A stretch of 47,937 nucleotides of DNA from Bog-793 sp035625025 (GCA_035625025.1 DASPQJ010000048.1:1-47937); one strand, 5' to 3'; positions 1 to 8,225 are shown, numbered from the stretch's first letter. Numbers and translations: made by a program. Notes: generated by a model from the sequence alone, not told the origin.

Positions 1-1053
1 GAGCGCCAGGGCCTGGCGCAGCGCCCCGCCGAGGTTGCCCCGTCCCGAGCCGTCGGGCGCCGGTCCGGACAGGACCTCCTCGAGCGTGCCGAGGACGGGG
101 ACCCGCAGCCGGCCGCCGCGGGGCAGCGTCGCCTCGGCCGCGGAGCTCGCGAACCAGACGCCGCGACCTGGGGCCTCCGACGCTGACGCCAATGGTCCCG
201 CGAGCATCACGGCGTCGGCACCGCAGGCGATCGCCGTGGCGACGTCGCCCCCGTTGGCAAACGGACCCTGCGCGATGACGTGCACGTAGACACCCGTCTC
301 CTCGAGATGCCGACTGCGCGCCCCGGCGGCGTCAGCGATCGCCGTCGCCAGCGGGGCGGCAACGCCAAGCACTTGCCGGGTCGACCGCGGCGACTCGCCG
401 GGACCGACACCGACGAGCACGCCGACCGCGCCGGTCCGCATGAGGTGGAGGGCCGTCGGATGCGACGAACACCCCCCGACGATCACCGGCAGGTCGAGCG
501 TGCGAATGAAACGCTCGAGGTTGAGGGCGACCGTCGAGCGCGAGACCTGCTCGGCCGAGATCGTCGTGGCCTCGATGACGAGCACGTCGAGGCCGCCCTC
601 GACGGCGGCGGGGACGAGCTCCTCGGCGCGGCTCGGGGTGACGGCGCCGCACGCCACGGCGCCACGCGCGACGATCGCGGCGACCCGAGCGGCGACGAGC
701 TCCGGCTGGACCGGCGTTGAGTAGATCTCCTGCAACCGCCGGGTGACCCGGTCTGATTCGATCTCGGCGATCTCGTCGAGAAGCGGTTGGGGATCCGCGT
801 AGCGCGTCCACAGTCCCTCGAGGTCGAGCACGGCGAGGACGCCGAGCGAGTCGATCAGGGCGGCGGAGTCGGGGCCGACGATGCCGTCGCGGGGGGCGGC
901 CACGAACGGGAGAGCGAACCGAAAGGCGTCGAGCTGCCAGGAGATATCGACGTCGCGCGGGTCACGGGTCCGGCGCGATGGCAAGATCGCGACCTCGGCG
1001 AGGCTGTAGCCGCGCCGACCGACCTTGCCCATCCCGATCTCGACGTCCGCCAC
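1..1053 (-). CDS. guaB3: GuaB3-family IMP dehydrogenase-related protein (3' end cut by window edge)
   Basis: The 351 codons present match the actinobacterial GuaB3 family (about 375 residues), so roughly 20 residues are missing. The start is marked by the GuaB3 signature VEIGMGKVGRRGYSLAEVAI, followed by PSRRTRDPRDV and WQLDAFRF. A TIM-barrel phosphate-binding segment GGCSSHPTALHLMRTGAVGV and a C-terminal IACGADAVMLAGPLA follow. The IMPDH catalytic-loop cysteine is absent: the equivalent stretch reads GVGPGESPRSTRQVLG. This is usual for GuaB3 and argues against ordinary IMP dehydrogenase. The exact physiological role of GuaB3 (guanine nucleotide metabolism) is inference. I chose GTG at 1053 because AGGAGGGG lies 8 nt upstream; ATG seven codons in has no such site. 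It is the last gene of the leftward run, 79 bp after a NUDIX gene. Confidence 0.9.
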   Translation of the reverse strand, partial: MADVEIGMGKVGRRGYSLAEVAILPSRRTRDPRDVDISWQLDAFRFALPFVAAPRDGIVGPDSAALIDSLGVLAVLDLEGLWTRYADPQPLLDEIAEIESDRVTRRLQEIYSTPVQPELVAARVAAIVARGAVACGAVTPSRAEELVPAAVEGGLDVLVIEATTISAEQVSRSTVALNLERFIRTLDLPVIVGGCSSHPTALHLMRTGAVGVLVGVGPGESPRSTRQVLGVAAPLATAIADAAGARSRHLEETGVYVHVIAQGPFANGGDVATAIACGADAVMLAGPLASASEAPGRGVWFASSAAEATLPRGGRLRVPVLGTLEEVLSGPAPDGSGRGNLGGALRQALAL

Positions 1054-1132
1054 GGGCGAAACCCCTCCTAGGCGACACGACCGCGCCCGCGACGAGGCGG
1101 GTGACGCCTAGGGACAGTAGCCGAGCCTCGGT

Positions 1133-1798
1133 CTAGGGCTCGGCGAAGATCGCGGCGAGAAGTTCCCAGACGATGCCAGCCGTCAGGCCCCAGACGAGAT
1201 CGTCGGCGAGTTCGGGGACGCCGGCGAAAAAGGACACACCGGCATCGGCGCCGATCGGGCCCCAGCGCTCCTGCCAACAGGTGGTGTCAGCGGCGAGCGA
1301 GGCCGCGGGCACCTCGAGGATCGCCGCGACCTCGTGATCGTCGGCCACGAACGCCGGGTGACCGGTCACCAGCCCGACGAAGGGCACGACACGTTCGCGC
1401 CGCGGGCTCCGCACAACCCCGAAGGAACCGACGACTTCGACTAGTCCTGGGTCGAGCCCGATCTCCTCCTGCGCCTCGCGCAACGCCGCCTCGAGCGGTT
1501 GCTCCGCCGCCTCGAGGTGCCCGCCGGGGAAGGCGATGTGGCCGGGGTCGCGCGCGAGCGCGGTGGAACGCCGGATGAACACGAGCTGCGCTTCCCCGTC
1601 CCGTTCGACGACCGGAACGAGCACCGACGAGTCGACCGGTCCTGTCGGCAAGGAGGCGGCCCATCCGCCCATCGCGCGTCGCAGCCGGCCGACCGGGACC
1701 GAGGCGCGCTCGGCGCGGGGTCGGGTCAACCAGGGCGGGGGCTCCCCCGGTCGCGCGTCGATCGGGCGGGGAACTCGCTGACGGTAGGTCGCCGGCAC
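1133..1798 (-). CDS. NUDIX hydrolase, CoA pyrophosphatase-like
   Basis: This 221-residue protein carries a perfect NUDIX box, GX5EX7REUXEEXGU, at residues 93-115 (GHLEAAE...REAQEEIGL). It is preceded by RRSTALARDPGHIAFPGG, which resembles the UPF0035 extension of coenzyme A diphosphatases (NudL/PCD1 type). Such enzymes hydrolyse CoA and its derivatives to 3',5'-ADP and 4'-phosphopantetheine; that substrate is inferred from the motif. Mg2+ would be bound by the glutamates of the REXXEE core. The N-terminal 40 residues are proline- and arginine-rich and look unstructured. The start is GTG at 1798 with no convincing Shine-Dalgarno, so translation may be leaderless or begin further in. It sits 75 bp after groEL and 79 bp before guaB3. 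Confidence 0.85.
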   Translation of the reverse strand: MPATYRQRVPRPIDARPGEPPPWLTRPRAERASVPVGRLRRAMGGWAASLPTGPVDSSVLVPVVERDGEAQLVFIRRSTALARDPGHIAFPGGHLEAAEQPLEAALREAQEEIGLDPGLVEVVGSFGVVRSPRRERVVPFVGLVTGHPAFVADDHEVAAILEVPAASLAADTTCWQERWGPIGADAGVSFFAGVPELADDLVWGLTAGIVWELLAAIFAEP

Positions 1799-1873
1799 GT
1801 GCGGAGCGTATCGGTCGCGTGCCCACCCCCGGGCCCGGCCCGACGGTCGGCACGCGATTAAGAGATCGGCTCT

Positions 1874-3502
1874 CTACATCATCCCCCCACCGTCGTAGCC
1901 CGACGGGGCGGAAGCTTCCGCCTTCTTCTCGGGCTTGTTGACGACGAGCACGTCGGTCGTGAGCAGGAGAGCGGCGACGGAAGCCGCGTTCTGCAGGGCT
2001 GACCGCGTCACCTTGGCCGGATCGATGATCCCCGCCGCGACGAGGTCCTCGAGCACACCGGTCTCGGCGTTGAGCCCGACGGTGCCGGACTTCGCCTCGA
2101 CGTCGCGCACCGTCACCGAGCCTTCGAATCCGGCGTTCAGCGCGATCCACTTCAAGGGCTCCTCGAGGGCGCGGGCGACGATCGCGGCGCCCGTCTCCTC
2201 GTCACCGCTCAGCGAGCGGACCACCTTCAGGACGGCGCCGCGACTGCGGAGCAACGCCGTGCCGCCCCCGGCCACCACTCCCTCGTCGATCGCCGCCCGG
2301 GTCGCCGACAGCGCGTCCTCGATGCGGTGCTTCTTCTCTTTCAGCTCGACCTCGGTGGCCGCGCCCACCCGTACGACCGCGACGCCCGAGACGAGCTTGG
2401 CGACGCGCTCTTGGAGCTTCTCGCGGTCCCAGTCCGAGTCGGTCTCCTCGATCTCGCGCTTCATCTGCGCGATCCGGTCCTTCACGGAGTCCTCGGAACC
2501 GGCGCCGTCGACGATCGTCGTGTCGTCCTTCGTGACGACGACCCGGCGCGCGTGTCCCAGGACGTCGAGCGTCGCCGACTCGAGCTTCAGCCCGACTTCC
2601 TCGGAGATCACTTGTCCGCCCGTCAGGATGGCGATGTCGGCGAGCATGTCCTTGCGGCGCTGCCCGTAGGCCGGAGCCTTGACGGCGATCGACTGGAACG
2701 TGCCGCGGATCTTGTTCACGACGAGCGTCGCGAGAGCCTCGCCCTCAACGTCCTCGGCGATCAGGAGCAGCGGCTTGCCAGTCTGCATCACCTTCTCGAG
2801 CACGGGAAGGAGATCGTGCACGGCAGAGATCTTCGAGTCGACGAGCAAGATGTTCGGCTCCTCGAGAACGCCTTCTTGACGCTCGGGGTCCGTCACGAAG
2901 TACGGCGACAGGTAACCCTTGTCGAACTGCATGCCCTCGGTGAACTCGAGCTCGAGACCGAAGGTGTTCGACTCCTCGACGGTCACGGTCCCGTCCTTAC
3001 CGACCTTGTCGATGGCGTCGGCGAGGACCCCGCCGATCGAGGCGTCGGCAGCCGAGATCGCGGCGATCTGGGCGATCTCGTGACGACCCTCGACCTCTCG
3101 TGACTGGGACTTGATCGACTCGACCGCCGCCGCGACGCCACGTTCGATGCCGCGCTTCAGCGCCATCGGGTTCGCCCCGGCGGCCACGTTGCGCAGACCT
3201 TCACGCACGAGCGCTTGGGCGAGTACCGTCGCCGTCGTCGTCCCGTCGCCGGCGACGTCGTTCGTCTTCGTCGCCACCTCGCGGACGAGATGAGCGCCGA
3301 GGTTCTCGAACGGGTCTTCGAGATCGACTTCTTTCGCGATGGTGACTCCGTCGTTCGTGATCGTCGGCGCGCCCCACTTCTTGTCGAGGACGACGTTGCG
3401 ACCCTTGGGCCCGAGGGTCACTTTCACGGTGTCGGCGAGCTTGTTGACGCCGATCTCGAGCCCGCGCCGGGCGTTCTCGTCGAACTGCAGGATCTTCGGC
3501 AT
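1874..3502 (-). CDS. groEL: Chaperonin GroEL (Hsp60)
   Basis: A full-length 542-residue GroEL, the ATP-driven folding chamber that works with GroES in the cytoplasm. Nucleotide-binding motifs are clear: VTLGPKGRNVVLDK at 28-41 and GDGTTTATVLA at 85-95, with the conserved catalytic Asp at 86. The apical segment APAYGQRRKDMLADIAILTG is typical. The C-terminus ends in GYDGGGMM, the usual Gly-Met tail. Actinobacterial GroEL1 paralogs have a His-rich tail instead, so this looks like the housekeeping form. The start ATG overlaps the groES stop by one base (TGATG). It shares the CIRCE-controlled promoter upstream of groES. Downstream is a NUDIX gene after 75 bp with only a weak AGAG/CTCT hairpin between. 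Confidence 0.98.
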   Translation of the reverse strand: MPKILQFDENARRGLEIGVNKLADTVKVTLGPKGRNVVLDKKWGAPTITNDGVTIAKEVDLEDPFENLGAHLVREVATKTNDVAGDGTTTATVLAQALVREGLRNVAAGANPMALKRGIERGVAAAVESIKSQSREVEGRHEIAQIAAISAADASIGGVLADAIDKVGKDGTVTVEESNTFGLELEFTEGMQFDKGYLSPYFVTDPERQEGVLEEPNILLVDSKISAVHDLLPVLEKVMQTGKPLLLIAEDVEGEALATLVVNKIRGTFQSIAVKAPAYGQRRKDMLADIAILTGGQVISEEVGLKLESATLDVLGHARRVVVTKDDTTIVDGAGSEDSVKDRIAQMKREIEETDSDWDREKLQERVAKLVSGVAVVRVGAATEVELKEKKHRIEDALSATRAAIDEGVVAGGGTALLRSRGAVLKVVRSLSGDEETGAAIVARALEEPLKWIALNAGFEGSVTVRDVEAKSGTVGLNAETGVLEDLVAAGIIDPAKVTRSALQNAASVAALLLTTDVLVVNKPEKKAEASAPSGYDGGGMM

Positions 3503-3795
3503 CAGCCCTTCACCTTGGCAAGCACGTCGCGGCTCGACAGGATGAGCAGGTCCTCGCCGTCGATCGTGATCTCGGTGCCGCCGTACTTCGAGTAGACGAC
3601 CTTGTCACCGACCTTCACGTCGAGCGGGATGAGCTCGCCCGTGTTCTCGGCCCGGCGTCCGGGACCGGCCGCGAGGACCTCGCCCTGCTGGGGCTTTTCC
3701 TTCGCGGTGTCGGGAATGACGAGGCCCGAGGCCGTCTTCTCCTCGGCCTCGCTCGGGCGAACGACGATGCGATCGTCCAGCGGTTGCAGCTTCAT
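3502..3795 (-). CDS. groES: Co-chaperonin GroES (Hsp10)
   Basis: A 97-residue GroES, the heptameric lid of the GroEL chamber. It begins MKLQPLDDRIVVRPSEAEEK, has the mobile-loop region TASGLVIPDTAKEKPQQG, then GEVLAAGPGRR and the C-terminal YGGTEITIDGEDLLILSSRDVLA. The frame stays open far upstream, but I place the start at ATG 3795. AGGAGG lies 8 nt upstream of it (3804-3809), the protein then has the usual length, and the next ATG upstream (3819) lies inside the CIRCE operator. The gene overlaps groEL by one base, so the two are cotranscribed and probably coupled. Confidence 0.97.
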   Translation of the reverse strand: MKLQPLDDRIVVRPSEAEEKTASGLVIPDTAKEKPQQGEVLAAGPGRRAENTGELIPLDVKVGDKVVYSKYGGTEITIDGEDLLILSSRDVLAKVKG

Positions 3796-3818
3796 TTTCG
3801 CAGCCTCCTGTGGCTCCA

Positions 3819-3845
3819 TTGGCACTCTCTGGATTCGAGTGCTAA
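3819..3845 (-). promoter_or_regulatory. CIRCE operator (HrcA binding site)
   Basis: The plus strand reads TTGGCACTC, nine bases, then GAGTGCTAA. The CIRCE consensus is TTAGCACTC-N9-GAGTGCTAA, so only one base in 18 differs. It lies between the groES promoter and its ribosome-binding site, the usual place for the heat-shock repressor HrcA. The hrcA gene itself is not in this window. Confidence 0.95.
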
Positions 3846-3873
3846 CGATACCGAGACCGGCGGGCCCTGGCAA
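3845..3873 (-). promoter_or_regulatory. Sigma70-type promoter of groES-groEL
   Basis: On the minus strand there is TTGCCA (3868-3873), a 17-bp spacer, and TATCGT (3845-3850). The predicted transcription start, about 7 bp further on, falls inside the CIRCE operator. Repressor binding would therefore block initiation directly. The hexamers and spacing are seen; activity is inferred. Confidence 0.75.
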
Positions 3874-3927
3874 CCGGCTGAGCGGAGTGTTGGGCGACCC
3901 CCGCCCCCGCTCCTCGGCGGCGCCTGC

Positions 3928-4645
3928 AGCCCGGCACCAGTCGAAGACGACGAGGCCCCAGGCGGCGACGGGTGCGCCGTCCCCCGTGATCGCCGGCGAC
4001 GCGACGTCGTCGGGAAGCCGGTGGCGCGGCCGGAGCCACGGATCGGGGGCCGCGCGGTGACCGTCGCTCGCGCTCCGGTCGGGACGCCCCCCGGAGGCGC
4101 TCCGGCGCCAGGTCGAGTCGCCAGCGGGCATCGGCCGCGGCGCCGACGGGCTCGAGGGAACCGGTCACTCCCCCGATCGGGTCGTCCGCGCTCGAACGCA
4201 CCACGATCCCGAGGATCTCGTCGACGCCGTCGACGGCGGGCGCGGTGGCGAAGGGCACTCCGACCCCGCCGCCCGTTCCGCGCCCGGCGAAGACCGCGGT
4301 CTCCTGAGCCATCCGCCGGAGCGAAGCGAGCGCCCGCGCCACCCGGCGCTCCAATTCCAGACCGGCGCGGCCGGGTCCGCCGCCGCGAACAGGGCGACGA
4401 GCGCCTCGAGCCCTGTCGTAGGCAGAGGCGAGATCGGTGAAGCCGACTTCTCCGCCGGCCTCGGGGCGGGCGGCCCGCCGGTCTGCCTTCGTCCGGAGGA
4501 TCTCCGCCACCGAACGGTGAATGGCCTCGCTGTGCGCGCTGAGCCGGCGCCTGTCCCACCCGGGACGGCTGGGGATCGACGCCGTCGGGGAGGCGCGCCC
4601 CGCCCCGCCGAGGCGGCCGATTTCCGCCCGGCGCTGGGCGAGGTA
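3928..4645 (-). pseudogene. Frameshifted remnant of a mycothiol-dependent maleylpyruvate isomerase family gene
   Basis: No single frame is intact, but pieces in three frames line up in order with the TIGR03083/DinB-like mycothiol-dependent family. The first piece (from 4645) starts YLAQRRAEIGRL directly after an in-frame TGA with no start codon, has a PGW element, and reaches VGFTDLASAYD. Near 4414 it shifts to GLEALVALFAAADPAAPVWN. Near 4335-4348 it shifts back to LRRMAQETAVF and APAVDGVDEILG, then GSLEPVGAAADARW. Between about 4095 and 4010 it shifts again to DDVASPAITGDGAPVAAWG. The metal-ligand motif HExxxH is degraded to QETAVF. The last piece runs into groES without a stop. Neighbouring genes are all intact, so genuine decay is likelier than bad sequence, though assembly error is possible. 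Confidence 0.75.
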
Positions 4646-4743
4646 TCACCCGGGGTCCGGGGCCGTCGCTCCTTTGTCCCAGCGGGCGACGACACGTCGA
4701 ACGACGGCCGCGAGCTGGCCCGAGGGCGTCGGCCACCCGAAGC

Positions 4744-5760
4744 TCAGCGCAGCCGGGAGCCGGGGAAGGCGAGGCCCGGCGCGACACCGGCGTCGAGCGG
4801 CGTCGGACCGTCGGCGCGGAGGTTGTGGTACGCCGCCGCGGCGATCATCGCGGCGTTGTCGGTGCACATCGCCGGGCTCGGGAGGTAGACACCGAGCCCG
4901 GCCGCGTCGGCGGCGCGCCTCAGCGCGGCACGCAAAGGCCCGTTGGCGGCGACGCCGCCCGCGAGGCAGACCGAGCGCGCCCCGGAGACGAGGGCGGCGC
5001 GCATCGCCTTGGCGACGAGGACGTCGACGATCGCGGCCTGGAACGACGCCGCGACGTCGGCTCCCGAGACATCCGGGTGGGCGCGCACGTAGTGGACGAC
5101 GGCGGTCTTCAGGCCCGAGAACGACAGGTCGAGCCCCTCGCGCAGCATCGGTCGCGGGAAGTCGATCGCCGACGGGTCGCCCCCGGCGGCGGCCTTCTCG
5201 ATCGCCGGGCCGCCCGGATAGGTGAGTCCGAGGTAGCGCGCGACCTTGTCGAACGCCTCGCCCGCGGCGTCGTCGACCGTCTCGCCGAGCACCTCGTAGA
5301 CCCGTGGACCCGTCATCTTGACGAGGAGGCTGTGACCGCCGGAGACGAGGACGACGACCGCCGGAAGTTCGATGTCGGGATCCTCGAGCAGCGAGGCGTA
5401 GAGGTGTCCCTCGAGGTGGTTGACCCCGACGTAGGGGAGGCGCCACGCCAGCGCGAGGGCCTTGGCGAAGGACACCCCGACGAGGAGCGCGCCGATGAGA
5501 CCGGGTCCCGTCGTCGCCGCCACGAGGTCGAGCGACGGCGAGGTCGCGCCGAGGCCGGCCCCGGCGAGCGCTTCGGCGACGACCGGGACGATCCGCTCGA
5601 GGTGGGCCCGCCCCGCGAGCTCCGGGACGACCCCGCCGAAGTGGGCGTGGAGGTCGACCTGGCTGGAAACGACCGAGGATCGAACCTCGCGGCCGTTCGC
5701 CACGACGGCCGCCGCCGTCTCGTCACAGGACGTTTCCAGGCCGAGGACGAGTCCGGTCAC
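4744..5760 (-). CDS. tsaD: tRNA N6-adenosine threonylcarbamoyltransferase TsaD
   Basis: A 338-residue TsaD (Kae1/Gcp family), which moves the threonylcarbamoyl group to A37 of ANN-decoding tRNAs to make t6A, together with TsaB and TsaE. Visible are the N-terminal ASKHA nucleotide-binding motif GLETSCDETAAAVV (7-20) and the metal-binding HxxxH in NHLEGHLYA (His115, His119). VSGGHSLLV, GGVAANGPLR and the C-terminal CTDNAAMIAAAA, which carries a further metal ligand, are also present. The frame is open further upstream, but GTG 5760 gives the normal length and forms a GTGA overlap with the rimI stop. Downstream lies the mycothiol-enzyme pseudogene. Confidence 0.97.
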   Translation of the reverse strand: MTGLVLGLETSCDETAAAVVANGREVRSSVVSSQVDLHAHFGGVVPELAGRAHLERIVPVVAEALAGAGLGATSPSLDLVAATTGPGLIGALLVGVSFAKALALAWRLPYVGVNHLEGHLYASLLEDPDIELPAVVVLVSGGHSLLVKMTGPRVYEVLGETVDDAAGEAFDKVARYLGLTYPGGPAIEKAAAGGDPSAIDFPRPMLREGLDLSFSGLKTAVVHYVRAHPDVSGADVAASFQAAIVDVLVAKAMRAALVSGARSVCLAGGVAANGPLRAALRRAADAAGLGVYLPSPAMCTDNAAMIAAAAYHNLRADGPTPLDAGVAPGLAFPGSRLR

Positions 5761-6350
5761 GGACGGCCCCTTCTCGCCCCGGTCGACTCGCCGAGCGCCC
5801 GGGCGACCGCGTCGAGGTGGGCGCCGTAACCTTGGGAGTCGACGTCGTGGACCCACATGACGAGCCCGTCCTCACGCGAATGGGCGTAGTAGTCCTTGCG
5901 GACCCCGACCGGGGCGAGGCCGAACCACCGGTAGAGCCGCTGCGCCGCCAGGTTCGAGACCCGCACCTCCAGGGTCAGCGCCGTCGCCCCGGTGGCCCGC
6001 GCCTCGACGACGAGACGGAGGAAGAGCGCCGCGCCGATCCGGCGGCCCTGCCAGGCCCGGTCGACACCGAGTGTCGTGACGTGACACTCGCCGGCGACGA
6101 GCATGCACCCGGCGTAGCCGACGACCGCGCCGGCGGAGGTCGCGACCCAGTACTGGCGCGTCGCGCGCCGCGCCAGCTCCGAGAGGTACAGGCCCGCCGA
6201 CCACGGCTCGGGAAAGATCTCCCGCTCGATCGCGACGACCGCGGCGACGTCCTGCCGACGCATCGGCGCGATCTCGACCTTTTCCCCGTCGCGGGGCGGC
6301 AACGGTGTCGCGGCGGGGACGCGGTGCCGCAGGAGGCGCGCCGCGCTCAT
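5757..6350 (-). CDS. rimI: Ribosomal-protein-S18-alanine N-acetyltransferase RimI (GNAT)
   Basis: A 197-residue GNAT acetyltransferase in the usual actinobacterial position between tsaB and tsaD. The fold begins at VEIAPMRRQDVAAVVAIE, then EIFPEPWS, which is typical of RimI. The acetyl-CoA-binding motif A is in TTLGVDRAWQGRRIGAALF (QGRRIGA), followed by LEVRVSNLAAQRLYRWFGL and GVRKDYY. RimI acetylates the N-terminus of ribosomal protein S18; substrate range in this organism is inferred. About 25 residues precede the GNAT core and 25 follow it, so it is longer than E. coli RimI. ATG 6350 overlaps the tsaB stop (ATGA) and has a GGGGGGA-type site upstream. An internal ATG at the MRRQDV segment is a less likely start. 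Confidence 0.9.
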   Translation of the reverse strand: MSAARLLRHRVPAATPLPPRDGEKVEIAPMRRQDVAAVVAIEREIFPEPWSAGLYLSELARRATRQYWVATSAGAVVGYAGCMLVAGECHVTTLGVDRAWQGRRIGAALFLRLVVEARATGATALTLEVRVSNLAAQRLYRWFGLAPVGVRKDYYAHSREDGLVMWVHDVDSQGYGAHLDAVARALGESTGARRGRP

Positions 6351-7057
6351 CCAGTTCCCCCCGGCGAAGCGAGGTCGCGGGTCGCGAAGTTCGCGGTTGC
6401 ATCCGCCGCTCGGAGGTAACACGGTTCGATCGACACGGCGTCGGTCGTCGCGCCCGCGGCCAGACGTTCGACCCCGATCGCGCCGAGAACCGCGACCGAC
6501 GGGGCCGCCAGCGAAGCGTCGCCGAAGCGGAGCGGAAGGCCGCGTCTCGCGGCGACGAGAACCGACTGCACGGCGGACACGCCGTCGCCGACGACGAGCA
6601 CCTCCCCGGCGAGTCCCGCGAGACGCCCGCCGAGCTCGGACGCCGGCCCGAGGCCGAGAATGCCGCCGGGAAGTTCCCAGGCGAACTCGCCGCGCCGCAT
6701 GTCGACGACGGGAACGACGACGCCTTCTCGGCCGCGCCCCGTGGCGTCGGCACCGCGGCGCAGCACCTCGGTGCTGCGCACCGCGACGAGCGGGATGCCG
6801 AGCGCGAAACCGAGCGCCTTCGCCGCGACGATACCGACCCGCAGTCCCGTGAAAAGTCCCGGTCCGACGTCGACCGCGACCGCGTCGACTGCGGCGAGCG
6901 CCACCCCGGCCGCCGCGACGACGGACTCGATTGCGGGAGCCAGCATCTCGGCGTGACGGCGCCGAGACGGCGCGCGCGACTCGGCAAGAGGGCCGTCGGC
7001 GCCGACGAGGGCGGCACCGACCTCGATCGTCGCGGTCTCGATCGCGAGAACGGTCAC
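6347..7057 (-). CDS. tsaB: tRNA threonylcarbamoyladenosine biosynthesis protein TsaB
   Basis: A 236-residue TsaB, the catalytically inactive TsaD homolog that forms the scaffold of the TsaB-TsaD-TsaE complex for t6A synthesis. The start VTVLAIETATIEVGAALVG is the family N-terminus. It is followed by RRHAEMLAPAIESVV, and DVGPGLFTGLRVGIVAAKAL is the strongest signature. VVVPVVDMRRGEFAWEL and the C-terminal VSIEPCYLR complete the match. The GTG start at 7057 makes a GTGA overlap with tsaE upstream, and the stop makes an ATGA overlap with rimI, so stoichiometric coupled translation of the complex is likely. Confidence 0.95.
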   Translation of the reverse strand: MTVLAIETATIEVGAALVGADGPLAESRAPSRRRHAEMLAPAIESVVAAAGVALAAVDAVAVDVGPGLFTGLRVGIVAAKALGFALGIPLVAVRSTEVLRRGADATGRGREGVVVPVVDMRRGEFAWELPGGILGLGPASELGGRLAGLAGEVLVVGDGVSAVQSVLVAARRGLPLRFGDASLAAPSVAVLGAIGVERLAAGATTDAVSIEPCYLRAADATANFATRDLASPGGTG

Positions 7058-7623
7058 GATTGCCGCCGGCCCTCCAGCGCCCCGCGAGCGGCGACTTCGA
7101 GACCCGCCGCCGCCAGGCCGACGGCGAGCGACTCGTTCCGGGCCGACCAGCTCGCCCCGTACGAGGTGAGCGCGATGACCCGCGTGTCGCCGTCCGCCGG
7201 GCCCCGCCCGGCCGGGGAGGACGCGACGGGAACGGAGAGCACGCACTCGAGCGCGCCCGCGCCGAGCAAGCCCCGGGCCCGTTCGCCCCATTCGACGACC
7301 GCGACGCCGCCGTCCTCGAGCGCCTCGTCGAGGGCGAGGTCGGCGAGGTCGCCACCCGGCTCCAGCCGGTAGCAGTCGACGTGGGCGACCGGCGGGGTCG
7401 TCGGGTAGGAATGGCAAAGCGTGAACGTCGGGCTCGTCGTCGACTCCCCGCCGCCGAGAGCCGCGACGAGCCCTTTCGTCAGTACCGTCTTGCCCGAGCC
7501 GAGCTCGCCGATCAGCAGAACGACGTCCCCGGGGGCGATGACCGCGGCGATCGCCGCCCCGACCGCTCGGGTCCCCTCCGGCGATCGCGTGACGACCTCG
7601 AGCGACAGTCCGCCTTCGTTCAC
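7054..7623 (-). CDS. tsaE: tRNA threonylcarbamoyladenosine biosynthesis ATPase TsaE
   Basis: A 189-residue TsaE, the P-loop ATPase that drives turnover of the TsaB-TsaD complex. The Walker A motif GELGSGKT is at residues 39-46. STTSPTFTLCHSYPT and VAHVDCYRLE follow as in the family, and VAVVEWGERA marks the Walker-B-side strand. Typical TsaE is about 150 residues; here roughly 40 extra residues follow the core, alanine- and glycine-rich and without a recognised domain. GTG 7623 overlaps the stop of the glycosylase gene (GTGA), and the 3' end overlaps tsaB the same way. Confidence 0.95.
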   Translation of the reverse strand: MNEGGLSLEVVTRSPEGTRAVGAAIAAVIAPGDVVLLIGELGSGKTVLTKGLVAALGGGESTTSPTFTLCHSYPTTPPVAHVDCYRLEPGGDLADLALDEALEDGGVAVVEWGERARGLLGAGALECVLSVPVASSPAGRGPADGDTRVIALTSYGASWSARNESLAVGLAAAGLEVAARGALEGRRQS

Positions 7624-8186
7624 CGCGCGCTGCCGCCGGAAAGGGCGCGCTTCGCCCGCACGAAGTCCGCCCGCATCTGGGCGAGAACGAGCCCGGCGCC
7701 GCGCAGCGCCGCCGCGGGATGGAACGTCGGGACCAGCACCCCGGTGGCGAAGGGGTAGACCTTGCCCCGCAGGCGGGTGACGCCTTCCGGGCTTCCCAAA
7801 AGGGCGCGGGCGGCGAAATTGCCGAGCGTGACAGTGACCGCGGGCGCGACGAGGGCGACCTGACCTTCGAGGAAGTGCCGGCACGCCGCGACCTCGTCCG
7901 GCAGCGGGTCGCGGTTGTTCGGCGGCCGGCACTTCACCACGTTGGCGATGTAGCAGTCCCGACGCGCCAGTCCGAGCTCCTCTTCGATCAGGCGGTCGAG
8001 CAGGCGCCCTGACCGCCCGACGAACGGCTCGCCGGCGAGGTCCTCGTCCCGACCCGGTCCTTCCCCGACGAACATGACGGCCGCCGTCGGCGAGCCGGCG
8101 GAGAACACGACGTTCGTGCGGGTCCCCGCGAGGGGACACGACAGACAAGAACGGGCTGCTCGCTCGAGCTCCGCGAGCGTCACCAC
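7620..8186 (-). CDS. Family 4 uracil-DNA glycosylase (iron-sulfur type)
   Basis: A 188-residue UdgA-type glycosylase that removes uracil from DNA. Family-4 motifs are all present: GEGPGRDEDLAGEPFVGRSG at 41-60, KCRPPNNRDP at 85-94, and VPTFHPAAALR near 152-162 holding the catalytic-loop His. Four cysteines suited to the [4Fe-4S] cluster are Cys14, Cys17, Cys86 and Cys102. Double GTG codons stand at the start; I use the first, at 8186, although its ribosome-binding site is weak. The gene lies 39 bp after alr and overlaps tsaE by four bases. Nothing links it functionally to t6A synthesis apart from cotranscription. Confidence 0.93.
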   Translation of the reverse strand: MVTLAELERAARSCLSCPLAGTRTNVVFSAGSPTAAVMFVGEGPGRDEDLAGEPFVGRSGRLLDRLIEEELGLARRDCYIANVVKCRPPNNRDPLPDEVAACRHFLEGQVALVAPAVTVTLGNFAARALLGSPEGVTRLRGKVYPFATGVLVPTFHPAAALRGAGLVLAQMRADFVRAKRALSGGSAR

Positions 8187-8225
8187 GGCGGCATGCTACC
8201 GCCGCAGGCTCGGCGCCACGCCCGA

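Noticed and set aside
1799..1873. AGAG/CTCT hairpin after groEL as a terminator
   Set aside because: The 4-bp stem is too weak and has no T-run.
3502..4131. A 209-codon version of groES with a long N-terminal extension
   Set aside because: The extension crosses the CIRCE operator and promoter and has no conserved sequence. ATG 3795 has an ideal ribosome-binding site and gives a normal GroES.
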